A stretch of 53,438 nucleotides of DNA, from assembly GCA_947307255.1 (NCBI GenBank), contig CAMZIO010000009.1, positions 1 through 53,438 on the forward strand. Direction: 5' to 3'. The stretch is from an uncultured Clostridia bacterium (GTDB lineage: Bacteria > Bacillota > Clostridia > Oscillospirales > Oscillospiraceae). The notes below the pieces were generated by a model. The model was not told the origin of the DNA and ran no database searches. It worked only from the letters and a program-made list of their open reading frames with translations. A program made the translations under genes and the position numbers. Of the stretch, positions 1 to 7,791 are shown in pieces (the stretch's first letter is position 1; each line of letters starts with the position of its first letter).

Positions 1-9
1 CGGGATAAA

Positions 10-47
10 AAAATGCGCCGTGTATCGAATGATACACGGCGCATTTT
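10..47. terminator. Strong hairpin, probable bidirectional terminator
   Basis: A perfect 17-bp stem (10-26 with 31-47) closes a GAAT loop. It is flanked by an A tract on the left and a T tract on the right, so it could end transcription on either strand. It probably ends a gene to the left of the window. Confidence 0.8.
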
Positions 48-227
48 CGTGCGTCGAAAAGCGGATGACGCGATGAGGGAGGTCGTTTAAAAAGCAACAA
101 TCGCTCTGCGATGCGAAAGACAGATGCTTTCTCTGGTGTTTTTCACCAAATTTACGCACCCGGGCAATGGAAAATATGGCAAATAATACGATGTGTGGGT
201 TCTGATGAAACTTTTATGCGTGAAAGC

Positions 228-255
228 TTGACAAAATGCTTTTTTGTGTTAAACT
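228..255 (+). promoter_or_regulatory. Sigma-A-type promoter for the DUF3798 ABC operon
   Basis: TTGACA at 228-233 and TAAACT at 250-255 are separated by 16 bases, about 30 bases before the lipoprotein gene. The stretch 48-227 is non-coding; apart from a small hairpin near 138-152 I see no recognisable riboswitch in it. Confidence 0.7.
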
Positions 256-285
256 GATATCATTCTAAAACAAGGGAGGTTCCAC

Positions 286-1539
286 ATGAAGAAGTTACTC
301 AGTCTGATGCTTGCACTTTGCATGGTCCTTTCGCTTGTCGCTTGCGGCAGCAAGACCAACGCCCCTGACACCAATACCCCGGATAATACCGGCACAGAGG
401 CGACAGAGAATCCGGCATCCAACGAATCCAAGCCCCACATCGGCATCGTAACCGGTTCGGTTTCCCAGTCCGAGGACGACCGCCGCGGCGCCGAGGCATT
501 CCAGGCCATGTACGGCGAGGATATGGTAAAGCTTGCCATCTATCCCGACAACTTTACCGAAGAGCTTGAGACCACCATCCAGACCATCGTCAACCTGTCC
601 GACGATCCGGATATGAAGGCGATCATCGTCAACCAGGCGGTCCCCGGCACCACCGAAGCGTTCCGCCAGATCAAGGAACGCCGCCCCGACATCCTCTGCA
701 TCGCCGGTGAGGCGCACGAGGATCTGCCGGAGATCAGCTCCGCTGCCGACCTGGTCTGCAACAACGACTTCGTCGCCCGCGGCTACCTGATCATTCGCAC
801 CGCACACGAGCTGGGCTGCGACACGTTCGTGCACATCTCCTTCCCGCGTCATATGTCTTACGAGACCATGAGCCGCCGCGTGGCGATCATGAAGGCCGCG
901 TGCGAGGAATTCGGCATGAAGTTCGTCCTTGAGACCGCGCCCGATCCCACGACTGACGTCGGCGTCGCCGGCGCGCAGGCGTATATCTTGGAAAAGGTGC
1001 CTGAGTGGGTCGAGAAGTATGGCAAGAACGCCGCTTACTTCTGCACCAACGACGCGCACACCGAGCCTCTGCTCAAGCAGCTGCTTGAGTATGGCGGCTA
1101 CTTTATCGAGGCTGACCTGCCCTCTCCCACCATGGGTTATCCCGGCGCGCTGGGTATCGACCTGACGGCCGAGGCGGGCGACTATACCAAGATCCTTGCC
1201 AAGGTCGAGGAAGCGGTTGTTGAAAAGGGCGGCGCCGGCAAGTTCGGTACCTGGGCTTATTCCTACGGCTACACCGTGTCCGCAGGTCTTGCCCAGCACG
1301 CGCTCAACGTCATCAACGGCGAGAGCGAGCTGCTTGATATCGACGATATCGCCAAGGCGTACGAGGTATTCTCTCCCGGCGCCGCGTGGAACGGCTCCAA
1401 CTACACCAATGCGGAGACCAGCGTCAAGTCGGACAACACCTTCCTGGTCTATCAGGACACCTATATCATGGGTAATCCCGGCAAGTATATGGGCGCTACC
1501 TCCATCGAGGTTCCCGAGCAGTACTTCACCATCAAGTAA
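286..1539 (+). CDS. DUF3798 substrate-binding lipoprotein of an ABC importer
   Basis: This 417-residue protein starts with a lipoprotein signal peptide: two lysines, a hydrophobic core and a lipobox ending LVAC with Cys20, followed by a Ser/Thr/Asn-rich linker. The body resembles DUF3798 proteins, which have a periplasmic-binding-protein type I fold (HIGIVTGS near residue 50, alternating Rossmann-like strands). It should be anchored outside the membrane and deliver a ligand to the permeases encoded downstream. The ligand is not known for the family, and nothing here identifies it. The start is set by AAGGGAGGT at 272-280. It is the first gene of a five-gene set and is separated from the ATPase gene by a large hairpin, which usually allows excess binding protein to be made. 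Confidence 0.85.
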   Translation: MKKLLSLMLALCMVLSLVACGSKTNAPDTNTPDNTGTEATENPASNESKPHIGIVTGSVSQSEDDRRGAEAFQAMYGEDMVKLAIYPDNFTEELETTIQTIVNLSDDPDMKAIIVNQAVPGTTEAFRQIKERRPDILCIAGEAHEDLPEISSAADLVCNNDFVARGYLIIRTAHELGCDTFVHISFPRHMSYETMSRRVAIMKAACEEFGMKFVLETAPDPTTDVGVAGAQAYILEKVPEWVEKYGKNAAYFCTNDAHTEPLLKQLLEYGGYFIEADLPSPTMGYPGALGIDLTAEAGDYTKILAKVEEAVVEKGGAGKFGTWAYSYGYTVSAGLAQHALNVINGESELLDIDDIAKAYEVFSPGAAWNGSNYTNAETSVKSDNTFLVYQDTYIMGNPGKYMGATSIEVPEQYFTIK

Positions 1540-1564
1540 CTGCAGTACGGCAAATCAATTTCAT

Positions 1565-1602
1565 ACCAAAACGGGAGGGAGACAACTCCCTCCCGTTTTG
1601 GT
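1565..1602 (+). promoter_or_regulatory. Intercistronic 16-bp hairpin between binding-protein and ATPase genes
   Basis: Positions 1565-1580 pair perfectly with 1587-1602 around a six-base loop. There is no T tract after the stem, so it is more likely an mRNA 3'-end stabiliser or partial terminator than a full stop. This is the usual place for such an element in ABC operons. Confidence 0.7.
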
Positions 1603-1638
1603 GTATGCTATCCCTATCCTGAAATGTGGAGGACTACT

Positions 1639-3225
1639 ATGAGCAACGCTCCTCTTTTAGAGATGAGGAACATCCAGAAGGACTTTTTCGGCAACCAGGT
1701 TCTTACCGATATCAACCTGACGCTCCGCGAGGGCGAGGTGTTGGGTCTGTGCGGCGAAAACGGGGCCGGAAAGAGCACCCTGATGAAAATCCTCTTTGGC
1801 ATGGACGTGATCCGGGAAACCGGCGGTTTTGGCGGGGAAATCCTGCTCAACGGCGAGAAGGTGGAGTTTGCGACCCCCTTTGAGGCGCTTGCTGCCGGTA
1901 TCGGTATGGTCCATCAGGAGTTCTCGTTGATACCGGGCTTTACCGCTACGGAGAACATCCTGCTAAACCGTGAACCGCAAAAGCACAGCGTTTTGTCTGA
2001 AGTGTTCGGCGAGCGCCTCAATACGCTCAATCGCAAGGAGATGGACGTGCGCAGCGCGGCAGCCATCGAACGCATGGGCGTGCATATCGACGCAGACATG
2101 ACCATCAGCAGTATGCCGGTCGGCCATAAGCAGTTTACGGAGATTGCCCGTGAGTTGAGCAAGGAACAGCTCAAGCTGCTGATTCTCGACGAGCCTACCG
2201 CCGTTTTGACGGAGAAGGAGGCGGAGGCGCTGCTTGAGTCGATTCGCAATATGTCCAAGCGCGGCATCGCCATTATCTTTATCACGCACCGCCTGCATGA
2301 GATCCTGGCCGTGTGCAACAAGGTCGTCGTCATGCGCGACGGTCGTGTGGTGCAGGACGTCCCGGCGGCGGAGACCTCGGTGAGCGAGATTACGCGCAAC
2401 ATGGTCGGGCGCAGCGTGGAGACCGGCGGCAATACGCGCGAGGTGCGGGATGTCAGCGGTCTGCGCACCATGATGTCGATTCGCAAGCTGTGGGTGGATA
2501 TGCCCAGCGAGCTGGTGCGCGGCGTAGATCTTGATATCAAGGAAGGCGAGATCCTGGGTATCGGCGGCCTTGCCGGTCAGGGCAAGCTTGGCATTCCGAA
2601 CGGCATTATGGGAATGTATGAGGCGGGAGGCACTGTCATTTTGGACGGAGAGGAGATCCCGCTGGGCCATCCGCGCAAGTGTTTGGATGCCTCCATGGCA
2701 TTCGTTTCGGAGGATCGCCGCGGCGTGGGACTGCTGCTGGACGAGAGCCTGGAGTGGAACGTATCGTTTGCCGCGATGCAGATCCAGAACAAATACCTCA
2801 AAAAGCTTTTCGGCGGCCTGTTTACCTGGCGCAACGAGAGAGCGATCCGTGAAGTTACGGAAAAGTACGTCGACGAGCTTGCCATCAAATGCACAAGCAC
2901 CAAGCAGAAAGCAAAGGAGCTTTCCGGCGGCAATCAGCAGAAGATCTGCCTGGCCAAGGCGTTTGCACTGGAGCCGAAGTTCCTCTTCGCTTCCGAGCCG
3001 ACGCGCGGCATTGACGTGGGCGCAAAGGCGCTGGTGCTTGAGGCGCTGCGCAAGTTCAACCGCGAAAGCGGCGTTACCGTGGTGATGATTTCCTCCGAGC
3101 TGGAGGAGCTGCGTTCGATCTGCGACCGCATTGCCATCGTTTCTGGCGGGCGCATCTCCGGCATTTTGCCGGCGACGGCGTCGAGCGAGGAATTTGGTAT
3201 GCTGATGGTCAGCCAAGTCGTCTGA
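1639..3225 (+). CDS. Sugar-type (RbsA/MglA-like) double ABC ATPase
   Basis: The 528-residue cytoplasmic protein carries two fused nucleotide-binding domains, as in RbsA and MglA. Domain 1 has Walker A GENGAGKST (39-47) and a Walker B ending LLILDEPT, but its signature is eroded (ELSKEQ instead of LSGGQ). Domain 2 has a degenerate Walker A (GLAGQGKLG), a good LSGGNQQK signature and a Walker B with SEPTRG where DEP is usual. Such asymmetry is normal in this subfamily, although Asp-to-Ser in the second Walker B is noteworthy. I chose ATG 1639 because GTGGAGG (1626-1632) sits just before it; an in-frame ATG at 1624 would swallow that site. It powers the two permeases that follow. Confidence 0.9.
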   Translation: MSNAPLLEMRNIQKDFFGNQVLTDINLTLREGEVLGLCGENGAGKSTLMKILFGMDVIRETGGFGGEILLNGEKVEFATPFEALAAGIGMVHQEFSLIPGFTATENILLNREPQKHSVLSEVFGERLNTLNRKEMDVRSAAAIERMGVHIDADMTISSMPVGHKQFTEIARELSKEQLKLLILDEPTAVLTEKEAEALLESIRNMSKRGIAIIFITHRLHEILAVCNKVVVMRDGRVVQDVPAAETSVSEITRNMVGRSVETGGNTREVRDVSGLRTMMSIRKLWVDMPSELVRGVDLDIKEGEILGIGGLAGQGKLGIPNGIMGMYEAGGTVILDGEEIPLGHPRKCLDASMAFVSEDRRGVGLLLDESLEWNVSFAAMQIQNKYLKKLFGGLFTWRNERAIREVTEKYVDELAIKCTSTKQKAKELSGGNQQKICLAKAFALEPKFLFASEPTRGIDVGAKALVLEALRKFNRESGVTVVMISSELEELRSICDRIAIVSGGRISGILPATASSEEFGMLMVSQVV

Positions 3226-3239
3226 GGGGGTGGGATGCG

Positions 3240-4394
3240 ATGCTTGAAAAGAAAGACAACAATTTCAACAGCCCGTCAAAGCTGAACGACGAGTTGAAAT
3301 CGACGATCACCCCCGCTGCAGCGCCGTCCAAGCTGCAAATGCGCGAGATGGGGCCTCTGCGGGCAATGGCGGCGTCCTTCGGCCTGCCGCGATTGATCAT
3401 TGCAAGCTTCTTGCTGCTGATGTTCATCGTCGCGCCTTTCGTGGGCAACGACTTCTGGACGCAGATTTCCAACGTCATCAACCGCTTTAGCTGGAACGCA
3501 ATCCTCGTGCTTGCCATGGTGCCGATGATTCACTCCGGCTGCGGACTTAACTTCGGCTTGCCGCTGGGTATTATCTCCGGCCTGCTCGGTGCGACGCTTT
3601 CCATTGAGTTGGGCTTCACCGGACCGGGCAGCTTCCTGGCCGCGATTGCGATTGCGACCCCGATCGCCATTGTGCTCGGCGGCGGTTACGGGTGGCTGCT
3701 CAACCGCATCAAGGGCGGCGAGATGATGATCGCCACTTACGTCGGATTTTCGTCGGTGTCGTTCATGTGCATGATGTGGCTGCTGCTGCCTTATCACAGC
3801 CCGACGATGGTCTGGGGCTTTGCGGGCAAGGGCCTGCGTACCACGATTTCGCTGGAAGGCTTTTACAGTGAGGTGCTGGCGAACTTCCTGGCGATACGGG
3901 TCGGTGAGAATTTCAAGATCCCCACCGGTACGCTGCTGTTCATCGCACTGATGGCGTTTTTGATGTGGGCATTTCTGCACACGAAGACGGGTACGGCGAT
4001 GACCGCCGTCGGCTCGAATCCGACCTTCGCCAAGGCTGCCGGCGTAAACGTGGATCGGATGCGTCTTTTGTCTGTCGTTATTTCGACGTGGCTGGGCGCG
4101 TTGGGTATCCTCGTGTACGAGCAGGGCTTCGGCTTTATCCAGCTTTACAATGCGCCGTTCTATATGGCGCTGCCCACGGTGTCCGCCATCCTCATCGGCG
4201 GCGCGAGTGTCAACAAGGCAAGTATTGCAAATGTCGTCATCGGTACCTTCCTGTTCCAGGGCATGGTTACCATGACGCCGACGGTTATGAACTCCGTGAT
4301 CCATATGGACATGAGCGAGGTCATCCGCGTTATTGTTTCGCAGGGTATGATTCTCTACGCACTGACGCGTAAAACGGAAGGGGGCGGACGTTGA
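3240..4394 (+). CDS. ABC importer permease, RbsC/BPD_transp_2 type, first subunit
   Basis: This 384-residue integral membrane protein has about nine hydrophobic segments after a roughly 50-residue soluble N-terminus, which is longer than usual. The region MTAVGSNPTFAKAAGVNVDRMRLLS is the cytoplasmic coupling motif (EAA-like loop) of the RbsC/YufP family, and LIGGASVNKASIANV near the C-terminus is also typical. It should form a heterodimeric channel with the next gene's product. The start follows a G-rich ribosome-binding site (AGGGGGTGGG). The stop overlaps the start of the second permease. Confidence 0.88.
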   Translation: MLEKKDNNFNSPSKLNDELKSTITPAAAPSKLQMREMGPLRAMAASFGLPRLIIASFLLLMFIVAPFVGNDFWTQISNVINRFSWNAILVLAMVPMIHSGCGLNFGLPLGIISGLLGATLSIELGFTGPGSFLAAIAIATPIAIVLGGGYGWLLNRIKGGEMMIATYVGFSSVSFMCMMWLLLPYHSPTMVWGFAGKGLRTTISLEGFYSEVLANFLAIRVGENFKIPTGTLLFIALMAFLMWAFLHTKTGTAMTAVGSNPTFAKAAGVNVDRMRLLSVVISTWLGALGILVYEQGFGFIQLYNAPFYMALPTVSAILIGGASVNKASIANVVIGTFLFQGMVTMTPTVMNSVIHMDMSEVIRVIVSQGMILYALTRKTEGGGR

Positions 4395-5527
4395 TGCAAG
4401 AGAATAAGAGCTTTGGCGCCAAGGCGCTGGAATTTATCCGCAACAACATCGTTCCGATCCTGTTTATCATCATTTGCGCGTTTTGTATCCCGCTGTCCGG
4501 CTTTACGCCGAGCTATCTTTTAAACGAGATCGTTACGCGCATGGGACGCAACATCTTTCTCATCCTCTGCCTGCTGATCCCCATTATGGCGGGCATGGGC
4601 CTGAACTTCGCCATGACGCTCGGCGCGATGGCGGGCGAGATCGCGTTGATCTTCGTCTCCGACTGGCAGATCTGGGGTATCCCCGGCGTGGTGCTGGCGA
4701 TGATTCTTCAGATTCCGTTTTCCATCCTGCTGGGCCTGCTGTGCGGCAGTATCCTCAACCGCGCAAAGGGACGCGAGATGATCACCAGCTATATCATCAG
4801 CTTCTTTATGAACGGCTTGTATCAGCTGGTGGTGCTGTTTATGATGGGCTCGATCATCCCCATCAAGCACTTTTCCGTCAAGCTGCCCCGCGGCTACGGT
4901 ATCCGCAACACCGTGAGTCTGCTGAATATGCGCCAGTGCCTTGACAACCTGCTGGCGGTGAATATCAAGGGTGTGAAGATCCCGGTGCTGACCTTCCTGA
5001 TTATCGGCGTGCTGTGCCTGTTTATTATCTGGTTCCGCAAAACGAAGCTGGGTCAGGATATGCGTGCGGTCGGCCAGGATATGGAGGTTGCGCGCGCCGC
5101 CGGCATCAACGTGGAGCACACGCGTCTGATTTCGATCGTGATTTCGACGGTCATGGCAGGCTTCGGCATGATTATCTATCTGCAGAATATGGGCAATATC
5201 GCCACGTATTCCTCGCATTCGCAGATCGGTATGTTCTGTATCGCTGCGCTGCTGGTCGGCGGCGCCAGCGTGGACAAGGCCAGCATTGGCAACGTGTTTC
5301 TCGGCGTGATCCTGTTCCATACGATGTTCATCGTGGCGCCTCGCGCGGGCGCGGCGATCACCGGCGACTCGATGATCGGTGAATACTTCCGCGTGTTCTG
5401 CTCCTACGGCGTTATCACCATCGCACTCGTGATGTATGAAACGAAAAAGCGCCGCAGCCAGAACCGCACCGCGCAGGAGCTTGCGCGCGCCGCAGCGGAA
5501 GAGACGGCAAAGGAGGCGGCAAAATGA
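4394..5527 (+). CDS. ABC importer permease, second subunit
   Basis: This 377-residue membrane protein is paralogous to the preceding permease. It has the same order of hydrophobic helices, the coupling loop (AVGQDMEVARAAGINVEHTR) and the closing LLVGGASVDKASIGNV motif. The C-terminus ends in a charged Ala/Glu/Arg-rich tail (about 30 residues) on the cytoplasmic side. ATG 4394 shares its A with the TGA of the first permease, so the pair is translationally coupled; a TTG one codon earlier is less likely. Two different permeases with one double ATPase is the usual plan for nucleoside-type importers of the YufN/YufO/YufP class, but the binding protein here is not of that family. Confidence 0.87.
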   Translation: MQENKSFGAKALEFIRNNIVPILFIIICAFCIPLSGFTPSYLLNEIVTRMGRNIFLILCLLIPIMAGMGLNFAMTLGAMAGEIALIFVSDWQIWGIPGVVLAMILQIPFSILLGLLCGSILNRAKGREMITSYIISFFMNGLYQLVVLFMMGSIIPIKHFSVKLPRGYGIRNTVSLLNMRQCLDNLLAVNIKGVKIPVLTFLIIGVLCLFIIWFRKTKLGQDMRAVGQDMEVARAAGINVEHTRLISIVISTVMAGFGMIIYLQNMGNIATYSSHSQIGMFCIAALLVGGASVDKASIGNVFLGVILFHTMFIVAPRAGAAITGDSMIGEYFRVFCSYGVITIALVMYETKKRRSQNRTAQELARAAAEETAKEAAK

Positions 5528-5991
5528 AGAACGTAAAACGTCTTGTGATGCGCGTTGCCTTCGTTGCGGTACTTCTTGCCATTGGTGCGCTGATGCTGGT
5601 CATCGGACGCGGGCATACGGTTTACTTTGACAACAAGACCATGGAATACGGCGGGAAGAGCTGCGAGACCCCGTATAAGATTGTCGTCTACGTCAAAGGA
5701 GAGCAGGTTGCCAAGCTCTACAATGGAGAGCGCGGCATGACGACCCATATCGGCCAGAACTTCGGCATGGCGCTTGGCATTACGCAGGAGAAGGGCGGCG
5801 AAGAGAAGATCGTTGAGATCACGCAGAAGCTGCCCTACAACATAGACGGGGTGATTATCAACCTGCCCGGCTACCTCGCGGGGCTGCCGGAGGAGGCGTA
5901 CCTGTCTGAGTTTGTTGCGGCAGTCGTCGAGGAGGAAGCTCCGGAGGAGCCGATCGAAGGCGACGAGCTGATGCCAGATGACGGATTCTGA
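5524..5991 (+). CDS. Small membrane-anchored protein of the DUF3798 ABC operon (DUF6672-like)
   Basis: The 155-residue protein has one N-terminal transmembrane helix (about residues 8-27) and then an extracytoplasmic domain of about 125 residues ending in an acidic tail. I do not recognise a catalytic motif. As far as I recall, proteins of this size next to DUF3798 importers are classed as DUF6672, but I cannot confirm the match. Its start overlaps the stop of the permease gene (ATGA), so it is co-translated and probably part of the transporter, perhaps as an accessory subunit. A strong terminator follows directly. Confidence 0.6.
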   Translation: MKNVKRLVMRVAFVAVLLAIGALMLVIGRGHTVYFDNKTMEYGGKSCETPYKIVVYVKGEQVAKLYNGERGMTTHIGQNFGMALGITQEKGGEEKIVEITQKLPYNIDGVIINLPGYLAGLPEEAYLSEFVAAVVEEEAPEEPIEGDELMPDDGF

Positions 5992-6001
5992 TCCCAAAGT
6001 A

Positions 6002-6034
6002 AAAAGGCGGTCTGCCTGTGGCAGACCGCCTTTT
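6002..6034 (+). terminator. Intrinsic terminator of the ABC operon
   Basis: A 15-bp stem (6002-6016 with 6020-6034) with a TGT loop ends in TTTT. The A tract on the left side also makes it usable on the minus strand. Confidence 0.85.
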
Positions 6035-6154
6035 CTCCCTGGCGGGTGGGCGAGTTTTCCCAAAACTGAAAAACGACCTCCGGCCGCGCCGCAATAAGCG
6101 CTCGAAAACGCGGCGTTCGGCGCGAAAGATTGGGCCGACGTGAACGGCTGCGCT

Positions 6155-6350
6155 TGGTATAATAACCGCGTTACGGTGTGCCGGGGTATGGGGCTCAAAA
6201 GACCGGGCGCTGAGACCGCCTGCAAATGAATCCGGCTAACCGGCCGATCGGAGGGAGAAATCCTTCCGATCTGCATTCCACGCACTTTTACTGTTGCAAA
6301 AGCCGTGGCGGAATGATAGGATAGCATAAAAAAGAGGAAAGACGGTTTGT
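6155..6350 (+). promoter_or_regulatory. Extended -10 promoter and structured 5' leader of the MATE gene
   Basis: TGGTATAAT at 6155-6163 is an extended -10 element with a poor -35. The roughly 180-base leader that follows contains a CTGAGA motif near 6213, a CCGG-CTAA-CCGG hairpin near 6231-6242 and GGAGGGA just after it, in the order of the conserved pieces of a THI (TPP) box. The key GAACCTGA stretch is only partly matched and no P1 helix is evident. A separate 10-bp hairpin (about 6244-6269) and a CCACG/CGTGG helix follow. I call it a structured leader, not a proven riboswitch. Positions 6040-6150 show nothing recognisable. Confidence 0.4.
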
Positions 6351-7718
6351 ATGAGAAAGGAAAATGTGTTGACGGAGGGCCCGATCCTCAAGGGGCTTGC
6401 GCTCTTTGCGCTGCCCATTCTGGTCGGACAGATCTTCCAGCAGCTTTATAATACGGCCGACGCGATGATCGTCGGGCAGTTTCTCAGTGATCAGGAATAT
6501 GCGGCGGTCAGCTCCTCGGGCAGTCTGGTCTTTTTGCTGATCGGCTTTTTTGCCGGCATCTCTATGGGCGCGGGCGTGGTGATTGCGCGCTATTTCGGCG
6601 CAAAGGACTGGGAGCGGCTGCATATTGCCATCCACACCACGGTTGCTTTCGGCTTGATCGCCGGCGTACTGCTGACCGTGTGCGGTGTGTGGCTTACGCC
6701 GCAGATCCTGCGGCTGATGAGCACGCCGGAAAATGTGATGCGCTATTCGGTGCAGTATTTCCGCGTGTATTTCGCCGGAGCGATGGGCATTTCGCTTTAC
6801 AATCTGCTGCGCGGTATTCTGCAGGCGGTGGGAGACAGCAAGCATCCCCTCTACTATCTGATCTTCTCCTCGCTGATCAACATCGCCCTGGACCTGCTGT
6901 TTATCGGCGTGTTTCACTGGGGCGTATGGTCGGCGGCGCTGGCTACGTCAATCTCGCAATGCTTCAGCGCGGTGCTGTGCATGATCCGCTTGATGCGCGA
7001 GAGGGAGGAATACCGTGTAACGCTGCGGGAGATCCGGCTCGAGCGCACCATGTTTTTGGAGGTGCTGCGCAACGGCCTGCCCGCCGGTGTCCAGAACTCC
7101 ATCATCGCCTTTGCCAACGTCGTCGTGCAGAGCAATATCAACAGCTTCGGAGACGTCGCGGTGGCGGGCTGCGGGACCTATTCCAAGCTGGAGGGCTTTG
7201 CCTTTCTGCCAATCACCTGTATCACCATGGCGATGACGACCTTCGTCAGCCAGAATCTCGGCGCGCTTCGGCAGGATCGCGTGAAAAAGGCTACCCGCAT
7301 CGGCATCCTGACTGCCATCATCATGGCGGAGCTGATCGGCCTTTCGATTCTGGCCTTTGGGCCGACGCTGATGCGGCTGTTTACGGATAACCCGAATTCC
7401 ATCGCCGTGGGGATGCAGCAGGTGCGCGTGGAGGTGCTGTTTTACTTTGCGCTGGCATTTTCACACTGTATCGCCGCGATCCTGCGCGGTGCGGGAATGC
7501 CGATGGCGCCGATGTTTGTGATGCTGGGCGTCTGGTGTGTGCTGCGCGTAACGTATATTTCCATTATGGTGCCGATTTTCCGCGATATTCGCGTGGTTTT
7601 CACGGCATATCCGCTGACGTGGAGCGTTAGCTCGATCATATTTCTGATTATCTTTCTCAGAGTGGACTGGATCAACCATTACCGCCACAAGGCCGAACGT
7701 GCCGGACAGACGAAGTAA
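6351..7718 (+). CDS. MATE family multidrug/cation efflux transporter
   Basis: The 455-residue protein has twelve predicted transmembrane helices arranged as two MatE repeats. The N-terminus (LKGLALFALPILVGQIFQQLYNTAD) and the AVGDSKHPL stretch after helix 4 are characteristic of the NorM/DinF-type MATE family found in Clostridia. These pumps export organic cations, drugs or metabolites using a Na+ or H+ gradient. The substrate cannot be read from the sequence. The gene stands alone behind its own promoter and structured leader, and converges on the MutS-like gene through a shared terminator. ATG 6351 is supported by AGAGGAAAG upstream, though the spacing is long (about 15 bases). Confidence 0.9.
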   Translation: MRKENVLTEGPILKGLALFALPILVGQIFQQLYNTADAMIVGQFLSDQEYAAVSSSGSLVFLLIGFFAGISMGAGVVIARYFGAKDWERLHIAIHTTVAFGLIAGVLLTVCGVWLTPQILRLMSTPENVMRYSVQYFRVYFAGAMGISLYNLLRGILQAVGDSKHPLYYLIFSSLINIALDLLFIGVFHWGVWSAALATSISQCFSAVLCMIRLMREREEYRVTLREIRLERTMFLEVLRNGLPAGVQNSIIAFANVVVQSNINSFGDVAVAGCGTYSKLEGFAFLPITCITMAMTTFVSQNLGALRQDRVKKATRIGILTAIIMAELIGLSILAFGPTLMRLFTDNPNSIAVGMQQVRVEVLFYFALAFSHCIAAILRGAGMPMAPMFVMLGVWCVLRVTYISIMVPIFRDIRVVFTAYPLTWSVSSIIFLIIFLRVDWINHYRHKAERAGQTK

Positions 7719-7734
7719 GGCGGCGGAAAAGACA

Positions 7735-7767
7735 AAAAAACAGCATGGCGCAGCCATGCTGTTTTTT
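7735..7767. terminator. Bidirectional terminator between convergent genes
   Basis: A 15-bp perfect stem (7735-7749 with 7753-7767) has six A on one side and six T on the other. It serves both the MATE gene (+) and the MutS-like gene (-). Confidence 0.9.
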
Positions 7768-7791
7768 GATACCGTTGCAGGGATAATACGT

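Noticed and set aside
295..1299. Long minus-strand open frame opposite the lipoprotein gene, and many similar antisense frames across the window
   Set aside because: They are high-GC shadows of real genes. They lack ribosome-binding sites, family motifs and sensible composition.
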